The notes beneath the pieces were generated by a model. The model ran no database searches, was not told the DNA's origin, and worked only from the letters and a program-made list of their open reading frames with translations. From Trichormus sp. NMC-1 (lineage in GTDB: Bacteria; Cyanobacteriota; Cyanobacteriia; Cyanobacteriales; Nostocaceae), in contig NZ_LZQD01000001.1 in assembly GCF_001858025.1 (NCBI RefSeq), positions 355,656-419,655 of the forward strand: a DNA stretch of 64,000 bases, written 5' to 3'. Position 1 is the first letter of the stretch. The number at the start of each line of letters is the position of its first letter. The translations under genes were made by a program, and so were the position numbers. Below, in pieces: positions 27,624-36,609 of the stretch.

Positions 27624-28003
27624 CGGTATCTCCTTGGTGTGCATTGCTGCCAGTTGCTGGCTAAATCCAGATGTTTACCCTGGGTGTCAAGCTGCTATTA
27701 GCAGATCCATTATTCAAGTATTGGATACTGTTGGCGAATTATTTCTTATACATTGGAATATCCGATAAACCCGTTGTTTGATGTTGGGTTTCCTTCCGTC
27801 AGCCCAACCTACGAAAAATTAGGGTTTGAAGTATTCAGTTATATTTCGCCAACAGCATCCGTGTTGGTCATAAAAATCAAACTAGAAAGCAGTATTATAT
27901 AGAGGCAGCGAAGATTCTAGTTTCTCCAAAGAGTAGTTTTTTTGTCACTACAAGAGTGGAAGTACAGTGTTTGCACTGAGTTTTTCAAAAGTCTGCGGAT
28001 AAG
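27624..28003. other. Spacer with nested palindromic repeats
   Basis: No gene is seen. The spacer holds a 138-base element (27723-27860) whose ends GGATACTGTTGGCGAA and TTCGCCAACAGCATCC are inverted repeats with one mismatch. Nested inside is a smaller palindrome (27781-27812, ATGTTGGGTT...AGCCCAACCTAC) that belongs to a family also present at 37441 and 61625. Confidence 0.65.
27723..27860. mobile_element. 138-bp MITE-like element containing a nested palindrome
   Basis: Terminal inverted repeats of 16 bases (15 identical) enclose non-coding DNA, with a 32-base GTTGGGTT/AGCCCAACC palindrome near the middle. No second full copy was found in the window. Confidence 0.6.
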
Positions 28004-28717
28004 TTAGATTGCTGTCAGTGGCAGATAAGGGGTTCGATCTGTTACAGGAGCAACATTTAACTCCGCTCTCCATTCTGCTAGTGGCTTTTCCCAAGCTTCT
28101 TCCCACTTCTGCGCCAGAAAGGGTTTTGCCTGACGCGCTGCATTGTAGGACTCGTGAACGATAAGCATATAAGTGTCTAACTCTCTCTGCATCTTGATAT
28201 TATTCAGGATATCTCCGGCGAGCAGTATCGCTCCAACCGGATCGCGGTTTTGCGCGTACTGAAATACTGTAATACCAATTCCCCCAAAAAGAGTGAGGCC
28301 ATAACCTGAAACGGTATGCCAAATATCATGGGTTTGTCGCATCCGCAGACTGTAATAGCTCACATCATCTAGAATCTCGACTTTGGGATAAAAACCTGCC
28401 GGATAGCTTACTTCTCGCAGGTTATAGGCATAGGCATAGCCTAACGAATCTTTAGGTAGCTTGATTAATTCTTCTACATTGTGAGTCGGTCCAATATATC
28501 TTTCTTCAAAAATTTGAGCGACTTCAGGAATAGACTTGAGATAGGCAATCTGGGCAGCACGAACGTCCTGTTTGGCGAACCCATCCTCAATATCAAAAAT
28601 TCCCTGGATATCTACTCCGCTACTGATAAAGCAAAAGAAAGCTTGCACAGCTTTCGCAACTTCTGGAGCAAAGGATAGGCTCACATCCGCATCGATAATG
28701 GAGGCAAGTGTTGACAT
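28004..28717 (-). CDS. Coq4-like protein
   Basis: At 237 aa it resembles the Coq4 family: the metal-binding motif HDxxH is present as MRQTHDIWHTVSGYG, followed by the helical segment RDPVGAILLAGDIL. Coq4 supports ubiquinone synthesis in mitochondria and proteobacteria and has been linked to an oxidative decarboxylation step. Cyanobacteria make plastoquinone, not ubiquinone, so the substrate here must differ. It lies about 1.3 kb beyond the biosynthetic operon that contains a UbiB-family domain; a functional link is possible but unproven. It is transcribed away from the hydrolase gene. Confidence 0.8.
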   Translation of the reverse strand: MSTLASIIDADVSLSFAPEVAKAVQAFFCFISSGVDIQGIFDIEDGFAKQDVRAAQIAYLKSIPEVAQIFEERYIGPTHNVEELIKLPKDSLGYAYAYNLREVSYPAGFYPKVEILDDVSYYSLRMRQTHDIWHTVSGYGLTLFGGIGITVFQYAQNRDPVGAILLAGDILNNIKMQRELDTYMLIVHESYNAARQAKPFLAQKWEEAWEKPLAEWRAELNVAPVTDRTPYLPLTAI

Positions 28718-28754
28718 CTGTGAAACTTTAGATAATCAAATTTACACAATAAAT

Positions 28755-28788
28755 TTTATAGCAAGATCGCATTTATAGCAAGATCGCA
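28755..28788. repeat. Exact tandem repeat, 2 x 17 bases
   Basis: TTTATAGCAAGATCGCA occurs twice without a gap, 38 bases before the Coq4-like start codon on the opposite strand. It could be a duplicated binding site. Confidence 0.85.
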
Positions 28789-28959
28789 GAAATATCGAAT
28801 ACTCATACAAAACTTTACCTGCAATTCTTATTTAACTTGGAATGGTGCGTTATGCTATGCTTTTCTTGGATGCCGTAGGATATACAAACCCTACCTCTGC
28901 ACATTATCTAGTCAATGTTAGAAAATGGTAGGTTCCGCATCGCTAAAATGACCAGTCAT

Positions 28960-29047
28960 AACCCTGCGTATTTTTTTGCGTAAGCGTTTTGGTATGGATG
29001 TATTTACTTTTGAAGAGCATCCTGTGGCTTGATTGACATAAGGCGTA
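28960..29047. repeat. Diverged reverse copy of the 26.8 kb element
   Basis: Read on the minus strand from 29047 it gives TACGCCTTATGTCAATCAAG then CCACAGGATGCT, matching the left end of 26848-26962 with few changes, and later shares TCCATACC. The far end is not clear. It ends about 36 bases before the ribosome site of the hydrolase gene. Confidence 0.6.
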
Positions 29048-29094
29048 AAATATAAAAAAGCAAGCTGGATATTTTTCAGTAACAGGAGGATAAC

Positions 29095-29952
29095 GTGAGT
29101 TTTGACGCTCAAGAAAATCACACCCCACAATATAAAACTGTCAAGCTACCCCAAGGAATACTCCACTACAGCGATCGCGGACAGGGACCGATATTAATCT
29201 TTCTACACGGGCTTCTGGTTAATGGACGACTTTGGCGTGATGTTGTATCTAAACTCGAAGGTGAGTTTCGCTGCATTGTACCAGACTTACCTCTCGGCTC
29301 TCATATCCAACCAATGAACCCTGACACCGACTTAACTCCACCTGGTGTTGCTCGCTTAGTAGCAGATTTTGTTACAGCCCTCAATTTAGATGATGTCACT
29401 TTAGTTGGCAACGATACAGGCGGTGCTATATGCCAGTTAGTCATTAACGAGTACCCCGAAAAAATCTCAGGACTTGTACTTACTAACTGTGATGCTTTTG
29501 AAAACTTTTTACCGCTGTTTTTTAGTCCCCTTCAGTACGCCGCTCACATACCAGGCTTTATCTTTGCATTTTCACAGTTAATGGACTGGTCTTTAGCCCG
29601 ACATATCTTGTTTGGGCTACTTGCACATAGACACTTGGAACCAGAAGAAGAATCCGCATACTTTACACCGCTAATTCGTTTTTCTGGGGTGCGTCACGAT
29701 CTAACCAAAGCTGTGTGTGGTATTTCAAATCGTTACACTCTGGAAGCAGCCCGTTCCTTTCCCAATTTTAACAAGCCAGTTTTAATTGTTTGGGGTGAAG
29801 ACGATCCATTCTTTACTTATAACTTTGCTGAACGCCTCACAAAATCCTTCCCTAATGCTCGACTAGAGCGTGTTGCAAAATCACGTACTTTCGTACCTGA
29901 AGATCAACCTGAACTGCTAGCGAAGTTGATTACAAGTTTTGCTGTTAAGTAG
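29095..29952 (+). CDS. Alpha/beta hydrolase, haloalkane dehalogenase-like
   Basis: The 285-aa protein starts with GTG, seven bases after a strong AGGAGG. Family features are the oxyanion segment FLHGLLVNGRLW and a nucleophile elbow VGNDTGGA with Asp, as in haloalkane dehalogenases and epoxide hydrolases, not Ser. VWGEDDPFF precedes the C-terminal region, which reads SRTFVPEDQPE. The catalytic His expected there is Thr. It may be a sub-group with altered chemistry or a binding protein. Proximity to a halogenase-bearing cluster is notable, but the gene is not in that operon. Confidence 0.85.
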   Translation: MSFDAQENHTPQYKTVKLPQGILHYSDRGQGPILIFLHGLLVNGRLWRDVVSKLEGEFRCIVPDLPLGSHIQPMNPDTDLTPPGVARLVADFVTALNLDDVTLVGNDTGGAICQLVINEYPEKISGLVLTNCDAFENFLPLFFSPLQYAAHIPGFIFAFSQLMDWSLARHILFGLLAHRHLEPEEESAYFTPLIRFSGVRHDLTKAVCGISNRYTLEAARSFPNFNKPVLIVWGEDDPFFTYNFAERLTKSFPNARLERVAKSRTFVPEDQPELLAKLITSFAVK

Positions 29953-30349
29953 GTAGGTATGAAAAAACAAATGATCCATTGTGTGTGATACACAGTTATA
30001 GGCGTTTTGGCTTTTCTGTACAACGCCGTACTTATCAAAGTCTACGGGGAACTAAAAAATTTCGCTGAGAAGTTTGGGATGCTGTTGGTGATCAAGTTGG
30101 TTGGAGAAAAGACAATAAATGGATGTACTACGACGATTTGATATTTGATATCACAGCCCCTGAAGCCCATTTACCTAGTGGAATTTTTTGGTTTGATTCT
30201 TGGTGGGGGAGGTATGGGTGGTTTTTGTTGGATGGTGTGGAGAAGCGTTTTTATTATTTAATAGTGCGAGTTCTCAAATGTAATATTTGATTGAACTACA
30301 ATTAAAAACAAGTTTCTGAATTTATGGTGTATTGAATTTTGAATTGTGG
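29953..30349. other. Spacer with a decayed reading frame
   Basis: Apart from the possible gene remnant at 29970-30290, nothing else is recognised in this stretch between the hydrolase and cyclase genes. Confidence 0.5.
29970..30290 (+). pseudogene. Possible gene remnant with one in-frame stop
   Basis: One frame reads protein-like sequence rich in Trp, Tyr and Phe (YRRFGFSVQRRTYQSLRG, then after a TGA at 30066 VWDAVGDQVGWRKDNKW and FWFDSWWGRYGWFLLDG), ending at TGA 30288-30290. There is no good start codon. The amino-acid composition and continuity across the stop suggest a broken gene of unknown family. A short intact 55-aa frame from 30126 is the alternative. Confidence 0.35.
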
Positions 30350-31810
30350 TCAATTAACTAGTAGTTCATAAATAGATATTGCTCCATCTTTGCCTTTTAC
30401 TTTCACTGATTCATCTACGAGTCTGAGACAAAATAATTCTGGATGAAATAAGCTTTTAACTACTGATTCAGTTAACAAAATGCCACATTCATATTGCTTT
30501 GTTAGTCCTTCGATCCGAGAAGCAACATTGACTGCATCGCCAATAACTGTAGAATCAATGCGGGACGTAAAGCCCACTGTACCCATCACTACTGTACCAC
30601 GATGAATGCCGATACCAACGGAAATAATGGGCAAGTTTTTTTGAGATCGCTGATAATTAAACTGATCTAAAGCCTTTTGCATCAAAATTGCTGCTTTGAG
30701 GGCGCAGTCTGTAGCATCATCATCAAATAAGGCCATGATGGCATCACCGATATATTTATCAATAAATCCCCCTGCTTCATCTATGGCTTTTCCCATACAA
30801 GCTAAATAGTCATTTAAAAAGGTAAATATTTCTATCGGTGCCATTGCTTCAGACATAGAAGTATAACCGCGAATATCACAGAATAAAATTGTCATTTTTC
30901 GCGTTGAAGCCCTACCGACTTGAATATTTTCTATTCCTTGGGGGGCAATGACAGAAACGAATTTATCTGGTACAAATTTCTCAAATGATTCTAAAGTTTT
31001 TTGCAACTTACTAAAGGATATCTGCAATGTTGCAGCCATTTCATTAAAGGAATTTGCCAATGCGCCAATTTCATCTGTACGATTATTAATATCTGCACGA
31101 TGTTGTAAATCACCTCCAGCAATTTGAGCTACACTGGATTGTAAACGTTGCACAGGATCACTCAACTGTCGTGCTAGGATGTAGGCACACACCCAACCGA
31201 CACCCAGTCCTACAGAACCGACTGTTAAAGCTTGATTTACTGCATTAGCAACAGCACGATCTACTTTTTGTAGAGACATCCCAATTCTTAACACACCTAG
31301 TTTTTTACCAGCTAGTGTGCGAATATCTGAAGCTACTTCAATGATGGGTTCACCACGTTTAATTCGCAATTGATCTGCAAAATAAACATCTTTGAGGATA
31401 AATGTTTCGGATATGCGAGCTTTTTCTGAAGATTTTAAGGCATTATTGGTAATATTTAAAGGAACAATATCGGGTATGTACTGGTTTTGATATTCGTTAG
31501 GGGAAGCAGCAGCAATTTGATTGTCTTGACGGTTATCAGAGACGAAGACATAAACAAAGTCTTCATTTTCTCGTAAGATCAAATCTATGTTTAAGCGGAT
31601 TTGACTCCAATTTTCTTCTGAAAATTCGTTAGAGTATGTATAGCTGAGAATGTTAGTAACACTTTTCGCATCATTCAACTTTTCTTGACGGTAGAGGGTA
31701 TTTTCACTTTTTACCCAAACTGCAACTATCGCACCAATCAAACCAAGAATCAGCAAGGTGGTAGAAACTATAATTTGGGTACGAATAGAACGAAAAGTAA
31801 AAATTTTCAT
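30350..31810 (-). CDS. Membrane adenylate/guanylate cyclase with HAMP domain
   Basis: The 486-aa protein has an N-terminal membrane helix (about 12-32), an extracytoplasmic sensor region (to about 190), a second helix, a HAMP linker (LSDPVQRLQSSVAQIAGGDL) and a class III nucleotide cyclase domain (about 300-470). Metal-binding aspartates lie in TILFCDIRGYTSM and YIGDAIMALFDDD. It should make cAMP in response to a signal outside the membrane. It begins within the last four bases of the lipoprotein gene upstream, so the two are coupled and the lipoprotein may be its sensor partner. Confidence 0.93.
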   Translation of the reverse strand: MKIFTFRSIRTQIIVSTTLLILGLIGAIVAVWVKSENTLYRQEKLNDAKSVTNILSYTYSNEFSEENWSQIRLNIDLILRENEDFVYVFVSDNRQDNQIAAASPNEYQNQYIPDIVPLNITNNALKSSEKARISETFILKDVYFADQLRIKRGEPIIEVASDIRTLAGKKLGVLRIGMSLQKVDRAVANAVNQALTVGSVGLGVGWVCAYILARQLSDPVQRLQSSVAQIAGGDLQHRADINNRTDEIGALANSFNEMAATLQISFSKLQKTLESFEKFVPDKFVSVIAPQGIENIQVGRASTRKMTILFCDIRGYTSMSEAMAPIEIFTFLNDYLACMGKAIDEAGGFIDKYIGDAIMALFDDDATDCALKAAILMQKALDQFNYQRSQKNLPIISVGIGIHRGTVVMGTVGFTSRIDSTVIGDAVNVASRIEGLTKQYECGILLTESVVKSLFHPELFCLRLVDESVKVKGKDGAISIYELLVN

Positions 31811-32835
31811 GGTTGTGGAGTTAACTCTTCTACAAAAGTCACCCAGCGTCGATTTTTAGTTTTGCTTGGACAATCATCACCAAAAGCTAGAGTCACAGGA
31901 CCACCCATTTTTGATAAAATTGGCTGTTTATTTTCACCCCATCTAGTTGCTAAAATGACATTACAGTTATTTATGTCTGTAGATGCTAATTCTGTAGGTT
32001 CAGAATTTCTACGGTAAATTTCTGGTTTTCCAGTTACGACTACAGAACTTTGAGGTTCTATTCCAGCTAAAGAAAGCACATCTTTTACTCTGACACCATG
32101 TAATTTAACTTTGCTACTAGGCCACCAGACGCGATAACCAACATTTTGGTTCAGGGTAACTTGTGGTAATTTATCAAGATTGGCTAAATTGAGTTGACGA
32201 TTACCTACGCGAACCAATGCTTTTTCCGTACCAAAGATAACATGAGTTACATAAAATGCCCAAAATCCCTCATTATACTTTTGTTTGATTTGAGGATATT
32301 GACTATAGGGAAAGATTAAATAAAGGGGGCCACCTTGGTCACGCTGAATTGGTTTATTATCTTTGGCAAGTGCTAAAATAATTGGGTAAGTGAGTAAGTC
32401 TTCTATTTTTACTGTTACTTGATAAGCGTCGTAGCACACAAAAGTTATTTCTGTCACTCCCGGTGGAATACCAAAGTTTTTTAGCAGTGTAGATACAGGT
32501 ATTCCTTGAAATTTAAATACTTGATTTGGATTAACAATGTTATTTGCATCAATGGTATTAACATTGGTTGTAGCTAACTTAAGCAACTCCGGCCAACTTA
32601 AGGTTTCCGATTTACCATTTCCTGTCTCACCCTGAATAACTAAATTCCACTGACGCTGCGAGTTGTTTTTGGCTTTATCTGCTAGAATTTCCGCATTGCG
32701 ATTGCTGGCTTCTTTCCGCCATACTTCCAATTGTGTATTTGTCGGCTTTTTTGTACAACCTCCTAAGCAGACTATAGCTATCCCCAAAGATACTAAAGCC
32801 AAGTTTTTCCAGATATTCAATACAACCACATTCAA
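31807..32835 (-). CDS. Lipoprotein with sulfite-oxidase-like molybdopterin fold
   Basis: This 342-aa protein has a lipobox signal (VCLGGC, Cys at about 27) and two regions that recall the oxidoreductase molybdopterin-binding fold: LSWPELLKL to FVCYDAYQV, and VKDVLSLAGIEPQSSVVV. A heme or molybdenum-dependent catalytic set is not obvious, so it may be a binding protein. It overlaps the cyclase start by four bases (ATGA). A sensory role on the outer face of the plasma membrane feeding the cyclase is inferred from this coupling. Confidence 0.7.
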   Translation of the reverse strand: MNVVVLNIWKNLALVSLGIAIVCLGGCTKKPTNTQLEVWRKEASNRNAEILADKAKNNSQRQWNLVIQGETGNGKSETLSWPELLKLATTNVNTIDANNIVNPNQVFKFQGIPVSTLLKNFGIPPGVTEITFVCYDAYQVTVKIEDLLTYPIILALAKDNKPIQRDQGGPLYLIFPYSQYPQIKQKYNEGFWAFYVTHVIFGTEKALVRVGNRQLNLANLDKLPQVTLNQNVGYRVWWPSSKVKLHGVRVKDVLSLAGIEPQSSVVVTGKPEIYRRNSEPTELASTDINNCNVILATRWGENKQPILSKMGGPVTLAFGDDCPSKTKNRRWVTFVEELTPQP

Positions 32836-32952
32836 AACTACTAGGAAAGTTTACAAAATGGCGTTAACTAAGTTAGAAATAACACCGTAATCCATTTTTA
32901 CACTATCATTCAACATTACGCCAAAAAAATGTCGTTTGGAAACAGACAGTAA

Positions 32953-32973
32953 GGGTTTAGCAATGCTAAACCC
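32953..32973. repeat. Palindrome, GGGTTTAGC family
   Basis: GGGTTTAGC-AAT-GCTAAACCC is a perfect 9-bp stem with 3-base loop, 32 bases before putA. A near-identical copy follows ilvB at 59783-59809, so it is a dispersed repeat rather than a gene-specific signal. It could act as a hairpin in either transcript. Confidence 0.75.
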
Positions 32974-33004
32974 CTACAACTAACAACTACAACTAACAAA
33001 TTTT

Positions 33005-35983
33005 ATGGTATTACAAGTAGAAAACAGCGGATACGAAGCGAAAACCCAAGAAATTGCTAAACAAGTTTTAGCTACTAGTCAGGAAAATCGCTCATTTTTA
33101 TCGGCTTTACGGGACCAAATGCGCTGGGATGATAAATTACTCGATTGGGCTATGAGTAATCCTGGTTTACGGGTACAATTATTTCGGTTTATAGACACTT
33201 TGCCTGCTTTACATAGTAAATCAGAAATTGCCTCCCATTTACAAGAGTATTTGGGAGATGAGTCCGTAGAATTACCCGCAGCTTTAAAAGGAATCTTAAA
33301 CTTTGCTAACCCTGATTCTATGCCCGCACAGGTAGCGGCGACAACTGTAGGCACTGCTGTAGAAACTTTAGCACATAAGTATATTTCCGGGGAAAATATT
33401 AAGCAAGTTATCAAAACCGTTGAGAGACTGCGAAAAGATAAAATGGCTTTCACCATTGATTTACTCGGTGAAGCTGTAATTACGGAAACAGAAGCACAAT
33501 CTTATTTAGAAAGATACCTAGAATTGATGCAGCAATTGGTGGAAGCATCAAAAAATTGGGCGAAAATTCCGGCTATTGATGAAGCTGACGGCGAAAATAT
33601 CCCGAAAGTGCAGGTTTCTGTCAAATTAACGGCGTTTTATTCCCAATTTGATCCTTTAGATGCTGAAGGTAGTGAAGAACGAGTGAGCGATCGCATTCGT
33701 ATTCTACTACGTCGGGCGAAGGAATTAGGTGCAGCCGTCCATTTCGATATGGAACAATACGCCTATAAAGATATTACTTTCAAGATTCTCAAAAAGCTGT
33801 TACTCGAAGAGGAATTTCGTCAACGTACCGATATCGGGATGACTATTCAAGCATATCTGCGTGATAGTGAACAAGATGCTAAAGATATTATTGCTTGGTT
33901 AAAACAACGCGGTTATCCTCTGACTATTCGCTTAGTTAAAGGTGCGTATTGGGATCAGGAAACTATCAAAGCTGCCCAAAAACATTGGCCGCAACCAGTT
34001 TATAATGATAAAGTCGCCACAGATGCGAATTTTGAAACGATTACGCAGCTATTACTAGAAAATCATCAGTATGTCTATTCTGCCATAGGAAGTCATAATG
34101 TGCGATCGCAATCTCGCGCGATCGCAATTGCTGAAAGTCTCCAAGTTCCCCGTCGTCGTTTTGAAATGCAAGTTCTTTACGGCATGGGTGATAAAATAGC
34201 CAAAGCTTTGGTAGATAAGGGTTATCGCGTCCGGGTTTATTGTCCCTACGGTGAACTTCTCCCCGGAATGGCTTATTTAATTCGTCGATTATTGGAAAAT
34301 ACCGCGAATAGTTCGTTTTTACGGCAAAATTTAGAAAATCGTCCCGTTGAAGAATTATTAGCACCACCAATTCTAGTTCCAGCTTCCCCCTCGCTTGCGG
34401 GGGGGACAGAGGGGGGGTTCTTCGGTGTTGCGGATACTGATTTTGCGGAAGAGGAAAAAAGGAAGAAGTCGAGTTTGACTTTTGAAAATGTGCGTCAGCA
34501 GTTGGGGAAAACTTATTTACCTTTTTTGAATGGGGAATATGTGAATACTACAACTTTTGTTGATTCTCTGAATCCTTCTAATTTTAGTCAGGTGGTTGGT
34601 AAAATTGGACTTTTGAATATTGAACAAGCAGAGGAAGCAATGAAATTTGCTAAAGCTGCTTTTCCTGCTTGGAAGAAAACTCCAGTTAAACAACGTGCTG
34701 ATATTTTGCGGAAAGCTGGGGAGTTAATGGAGGAACGACGCGCTGAACTTTCTGCTTGGATAGTTTTGGAGGTGGGGAAACCTGTTAAGGAAGCTGACGC
34801 GGAAGTTTCGGAAGCAATTGATTTTTGTCTTTATTACGCTGAGGAAATGGAACGGCTAGATAAAGGTGTAATTTATGACGTTGTTGGTGAGACTAACCGT
34901 TATATTTACCAGCCTAAAGGTATCGCTGTTGTTATTTCTCCCTGGAATTTTCCTCTTGCTATTGCTTGCGGTATGACTGTTGCTGCTTTGGTTTCCGGAA
35001 ATTGCACTTTACTCAAACCTGCGGAAACTTCTTCTGTAATTACTGCTAAATTTACAGAAATCTTGATTGCAGCCGGAATACCCAAAGGTGTTTTTCAATA
35101 CGTCCCCGGAAAAGGTTCTCAAGTCGGTGCTTATTTGGTTAATCATCCTGATACCCATGTGATTGCTTTTACTGGTTCTCAGGAAGTAGGTTGTAGAATT
35201 TACGCAGAAGCCGCAATTCTTCAACCTGGTCAAAAGCATATGAAGAAAGTCATTGCAGAAATGGGCGGGAAGAATGCCATCATTGTTGATGAAAGTGCTG
35301 ATTTAGACCAAGCTGTTGTCGGAGTTGTCCAATCTGCTTTTGGTTATAGTGGCCAAAAATGTTCTGCTTGTTCACGGGTAATTGTGCTTGAACCAATTTA
35401 TGATGCTTTTGTGGAAAGGTTGGTTGAAGCAACAAAATCTTTGAATATTGGGGAAACGGAATTACCTAGTACCCAAGTTGGTCCGGTGATTGATGCTAAT
35501 TCGCGCGATCGCATTTTGGAGTATATTCAAAAAGGGAAACAAGAAGCGAAAGTGGCTTTGGAATTACCCGCACCAACCCAAGGTTATTTTATCGGTCCTG
35601 TGATTTTTTCGGAAGTTCCTGCAAATGGGGTAATAGCACAGCAGGAAATATTTGGCCCTGTCTTAGCAGTAATTAGAGTTAAAGATTTTCAAGAAGCTTT
35701 GGAAGTTGCTAACGGCACAAATTACGCTTTAACTGGTGGTCTTTATTCCCGTACACCTTCCCACATTGAACAAGCGCAAGCTGAGTTTGAGGTTGGGAAT
35801 TTATACATTAACCGAAATATTACTGGAGCGATCGTTTCCCGTCAACCTTTTGGTGGTTTCAAACTTTCTGGAGTCGGTTCAAAAGCTGGGGGGCCTGATT
35901 ATCTTTTGCAATTCTTAGAACCACGACATATCACAGAAAACATCCAACGTCAAGGTTTTGCACCTATTGAGGGTGCAGACTAA
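33005..35983 (+). CDS. putA: Bifunctional proline dehydrogenase / glutamate semialdehyde dehydrogenase
   Basis: The 992-aa protein oxidises proline to glutamate in two steps. The FAD barrel domain (about 80-450) includes VSVKLTAFYSQFDP, TIRLVKGAYWD and RRRFEMQVLYGMGD. The aldehyde dehydrogenase domain (about 500-980) includes SPWNFPLAIACG, EMGGKNAIIVDE with the catalytic Glu, SGQKCSACSRV with the nucleophilic Cys, and the ending RQPFGGFKLSGVGSKAGGPD. There is no N-terminal DNA-binding domain, so it is not autoregulatory like enteric PutA. Between the domains, 34386-34422 contains a G/C-run palindrome encoding SPSLAGGTEGG that looks like an inserted intergenic repeat kept in frame. Confidence 0.96.
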   Translation: MVLQVENSGYEAKTQEIAKQVLATSQENRSFLSALRDQMRWDDKLLDWAMSNPGLRVQLFRFIDTLPALHSKSEIASHLQEYLGDESVELPAALKGILNFANPDSMPAQVAATTVGTAVETLAHKYISGENIKQVIKTVERLRKDKMAFTIDLLGEAVITETEAQSYLERYLELMQQLVEASKNWAKIPAIDEADGENIPKVQVSVKLTAFYSQFDPLDAEGSEERVSDRIRILLRRAKELGAAVHFDMEQYAYKDITFKILKKLLLEEEFRQRTDIGMTIQAYLRDSEQDAKDIIAWLKQRGYPLTIRLVKGAYWDQETIKAAQKHWPQPVYNDKVATDANFETITQLLLENHQYVYSAIGSHNVRSQSRAIAIAESLQVPRRRFEMQVLYGMGDKIAKALVDKGYRVRVYCPYGELLPGMAYLIRRLLENTANSSFLRQNLENRPVEELLAPPILVPASPSLAGGTEGGFFGVADTDFAEEEKRKKSSLTFENVRQQLGKTYLPFLNGEYVNTTTFVDSLNPSNFSQVVGKIGLLNIEQAEEAMKFAKAAFPAWKKTPVKQRADILRKAGELMEERRAELSAWIVLEVGKPVKEADAEVSEAIDFCLYYAEEMERLDKGVIYDVVGETNRYIYQPKGIAVVISPWNFPLAIACGMTVAALVSGNCTLLKPAETSSVITAKFTEILIAAGIPKGVFQYVPGKGSQVGAYLVNHPDTHVIAFTGSQEVGCRIYAEAAILQPGQKHMKKVIAEMGGKNAIIVDESADLDQAVVGVVQSAFGYSGQKCSACSRVIVLEPIYDAFVERLVEATKSLNIGETELPSTQVGPVIDANSRDRILEYIQKGKQEAKVALELPAPTQGYFIGPVIFSEVPANGVIAQQEIFGPVLAVIRVKDFQEALEVANGTNYALTGGLYSRTPSHIEQAQAEFEVGNLYINRNITGAIVSRQPFGGFKLSGVGSKAGGPDYLLQFLEPRHITENIQRQGFAPIEGAD

Positions 35984-35996
35984 TCCTATAATACAC

Positions 35997-36029
35997 AGAT
36001 ACCCGACTTCTCAAAGAAGTCGGGTATCT
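35997..36029. terminator. Bidirectional intrinsic-type terminator
   Basis: AGATACCCGACTTC and GAAGTCGGGTATCT form a perfect 14-bp stem with loop TCAAA, between the convergent putA and 36.0 kb genes. AT-rich sequence flanks both sides, although a clean T-run is absent. Confidence 0.8.
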
Positions 36030-36044
36030 GAAATTAATTAATTA

Positions 36045-36347
36045 TTATTTTGGACATTCAGGTAAGCTTTTACCAGCGTAGTTACAATCAAAATGAATTA
36101 ATGCTTCTCTACTCGATTTAAAGCTTCTCGTTTTCCGATAACTATCTGTTTGTGGATCTTTATCTTTATCCCAAATTTTCAAATAGTAATCATTACCATC
36201 ATCAGTAGACCATAATTCATAGCGATATTCACCACCAAAACCTTCACTTCTCAAGTAGTCTGCTAATGCTGTATTTGATATAGATAGAAGGGTAGATATT
36301 GCTAGGATGGGAATTAGAGCTATTTTCAATACCTGAGTTGTCTTCAT
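36045..36347 (-). CDS. Small secreted protein of unknown function
   Basis: From the ATG at 36347 it is 100 aa with a clear signal peptide (MKTTQVLKIALIPILAISTL, cleavage likely after NTALA). The mature part is charged and Tyr-rich (YELWSTDDGNDYYLKIWDKD) and has two Cys (FDCNYAGKSLPEC) that could form a disulfide. An ATG 33 bases upstream would add a non-signal-like extension. I do not recognise the family. Confidence 0.75.
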   Translation of the reverse strand: MKTTQVLKIALIPILAISTLLSISNTALADYLRSEGFGGEYRYELWSTDDGNDYYLKIWDKDKDPQTDSYRKTRSFKSSREALIHFDCNYAGKSLPECPK

Positions 36348-36609
36348 AGATGAACCAATTTGCGCTTCAATGCCAAGCATAACGTAATTCCGTATTTGCG
36401 TCTAGATATAAATCAGCAATTCTACAAAAAAACGTATACCCTTGTCTTCACAGTCTTAGTCATACTACTTTTGACTGCGGTTATAACCTATTGAGAAGCG
36501 TCACCTGCTATAACTGCTGACTGTTGGCTCCTGATTGCTGCTGTAATTGTTACATATCCATATATAAAGGTGCGGTAAGCTGAAAATAGCAGTTTTCATC
36601 CTCAAAACA

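Larger units (their letters stand above)
28718..29094. other. Divergent promoter region with repeats
   Basis: The spacer separates the Coq4-like gene (minus) from the hydrolase gene (plus) and should hold both promoters. It contains a 17-base exact tandem repeat (28755-28788) and a reversed, diverged copy of the 26848 element ending at 29047. No gene is seen; short frames on the minus strand here have no family resemblance. Confidence 0.55.

Noticed and set aside
33079..33456. Long antisense frame opposite putA, and similar frames opposite other genes
   Set aside because: These are shadows of strongly coding strands; none has a ribosome site or family motif.
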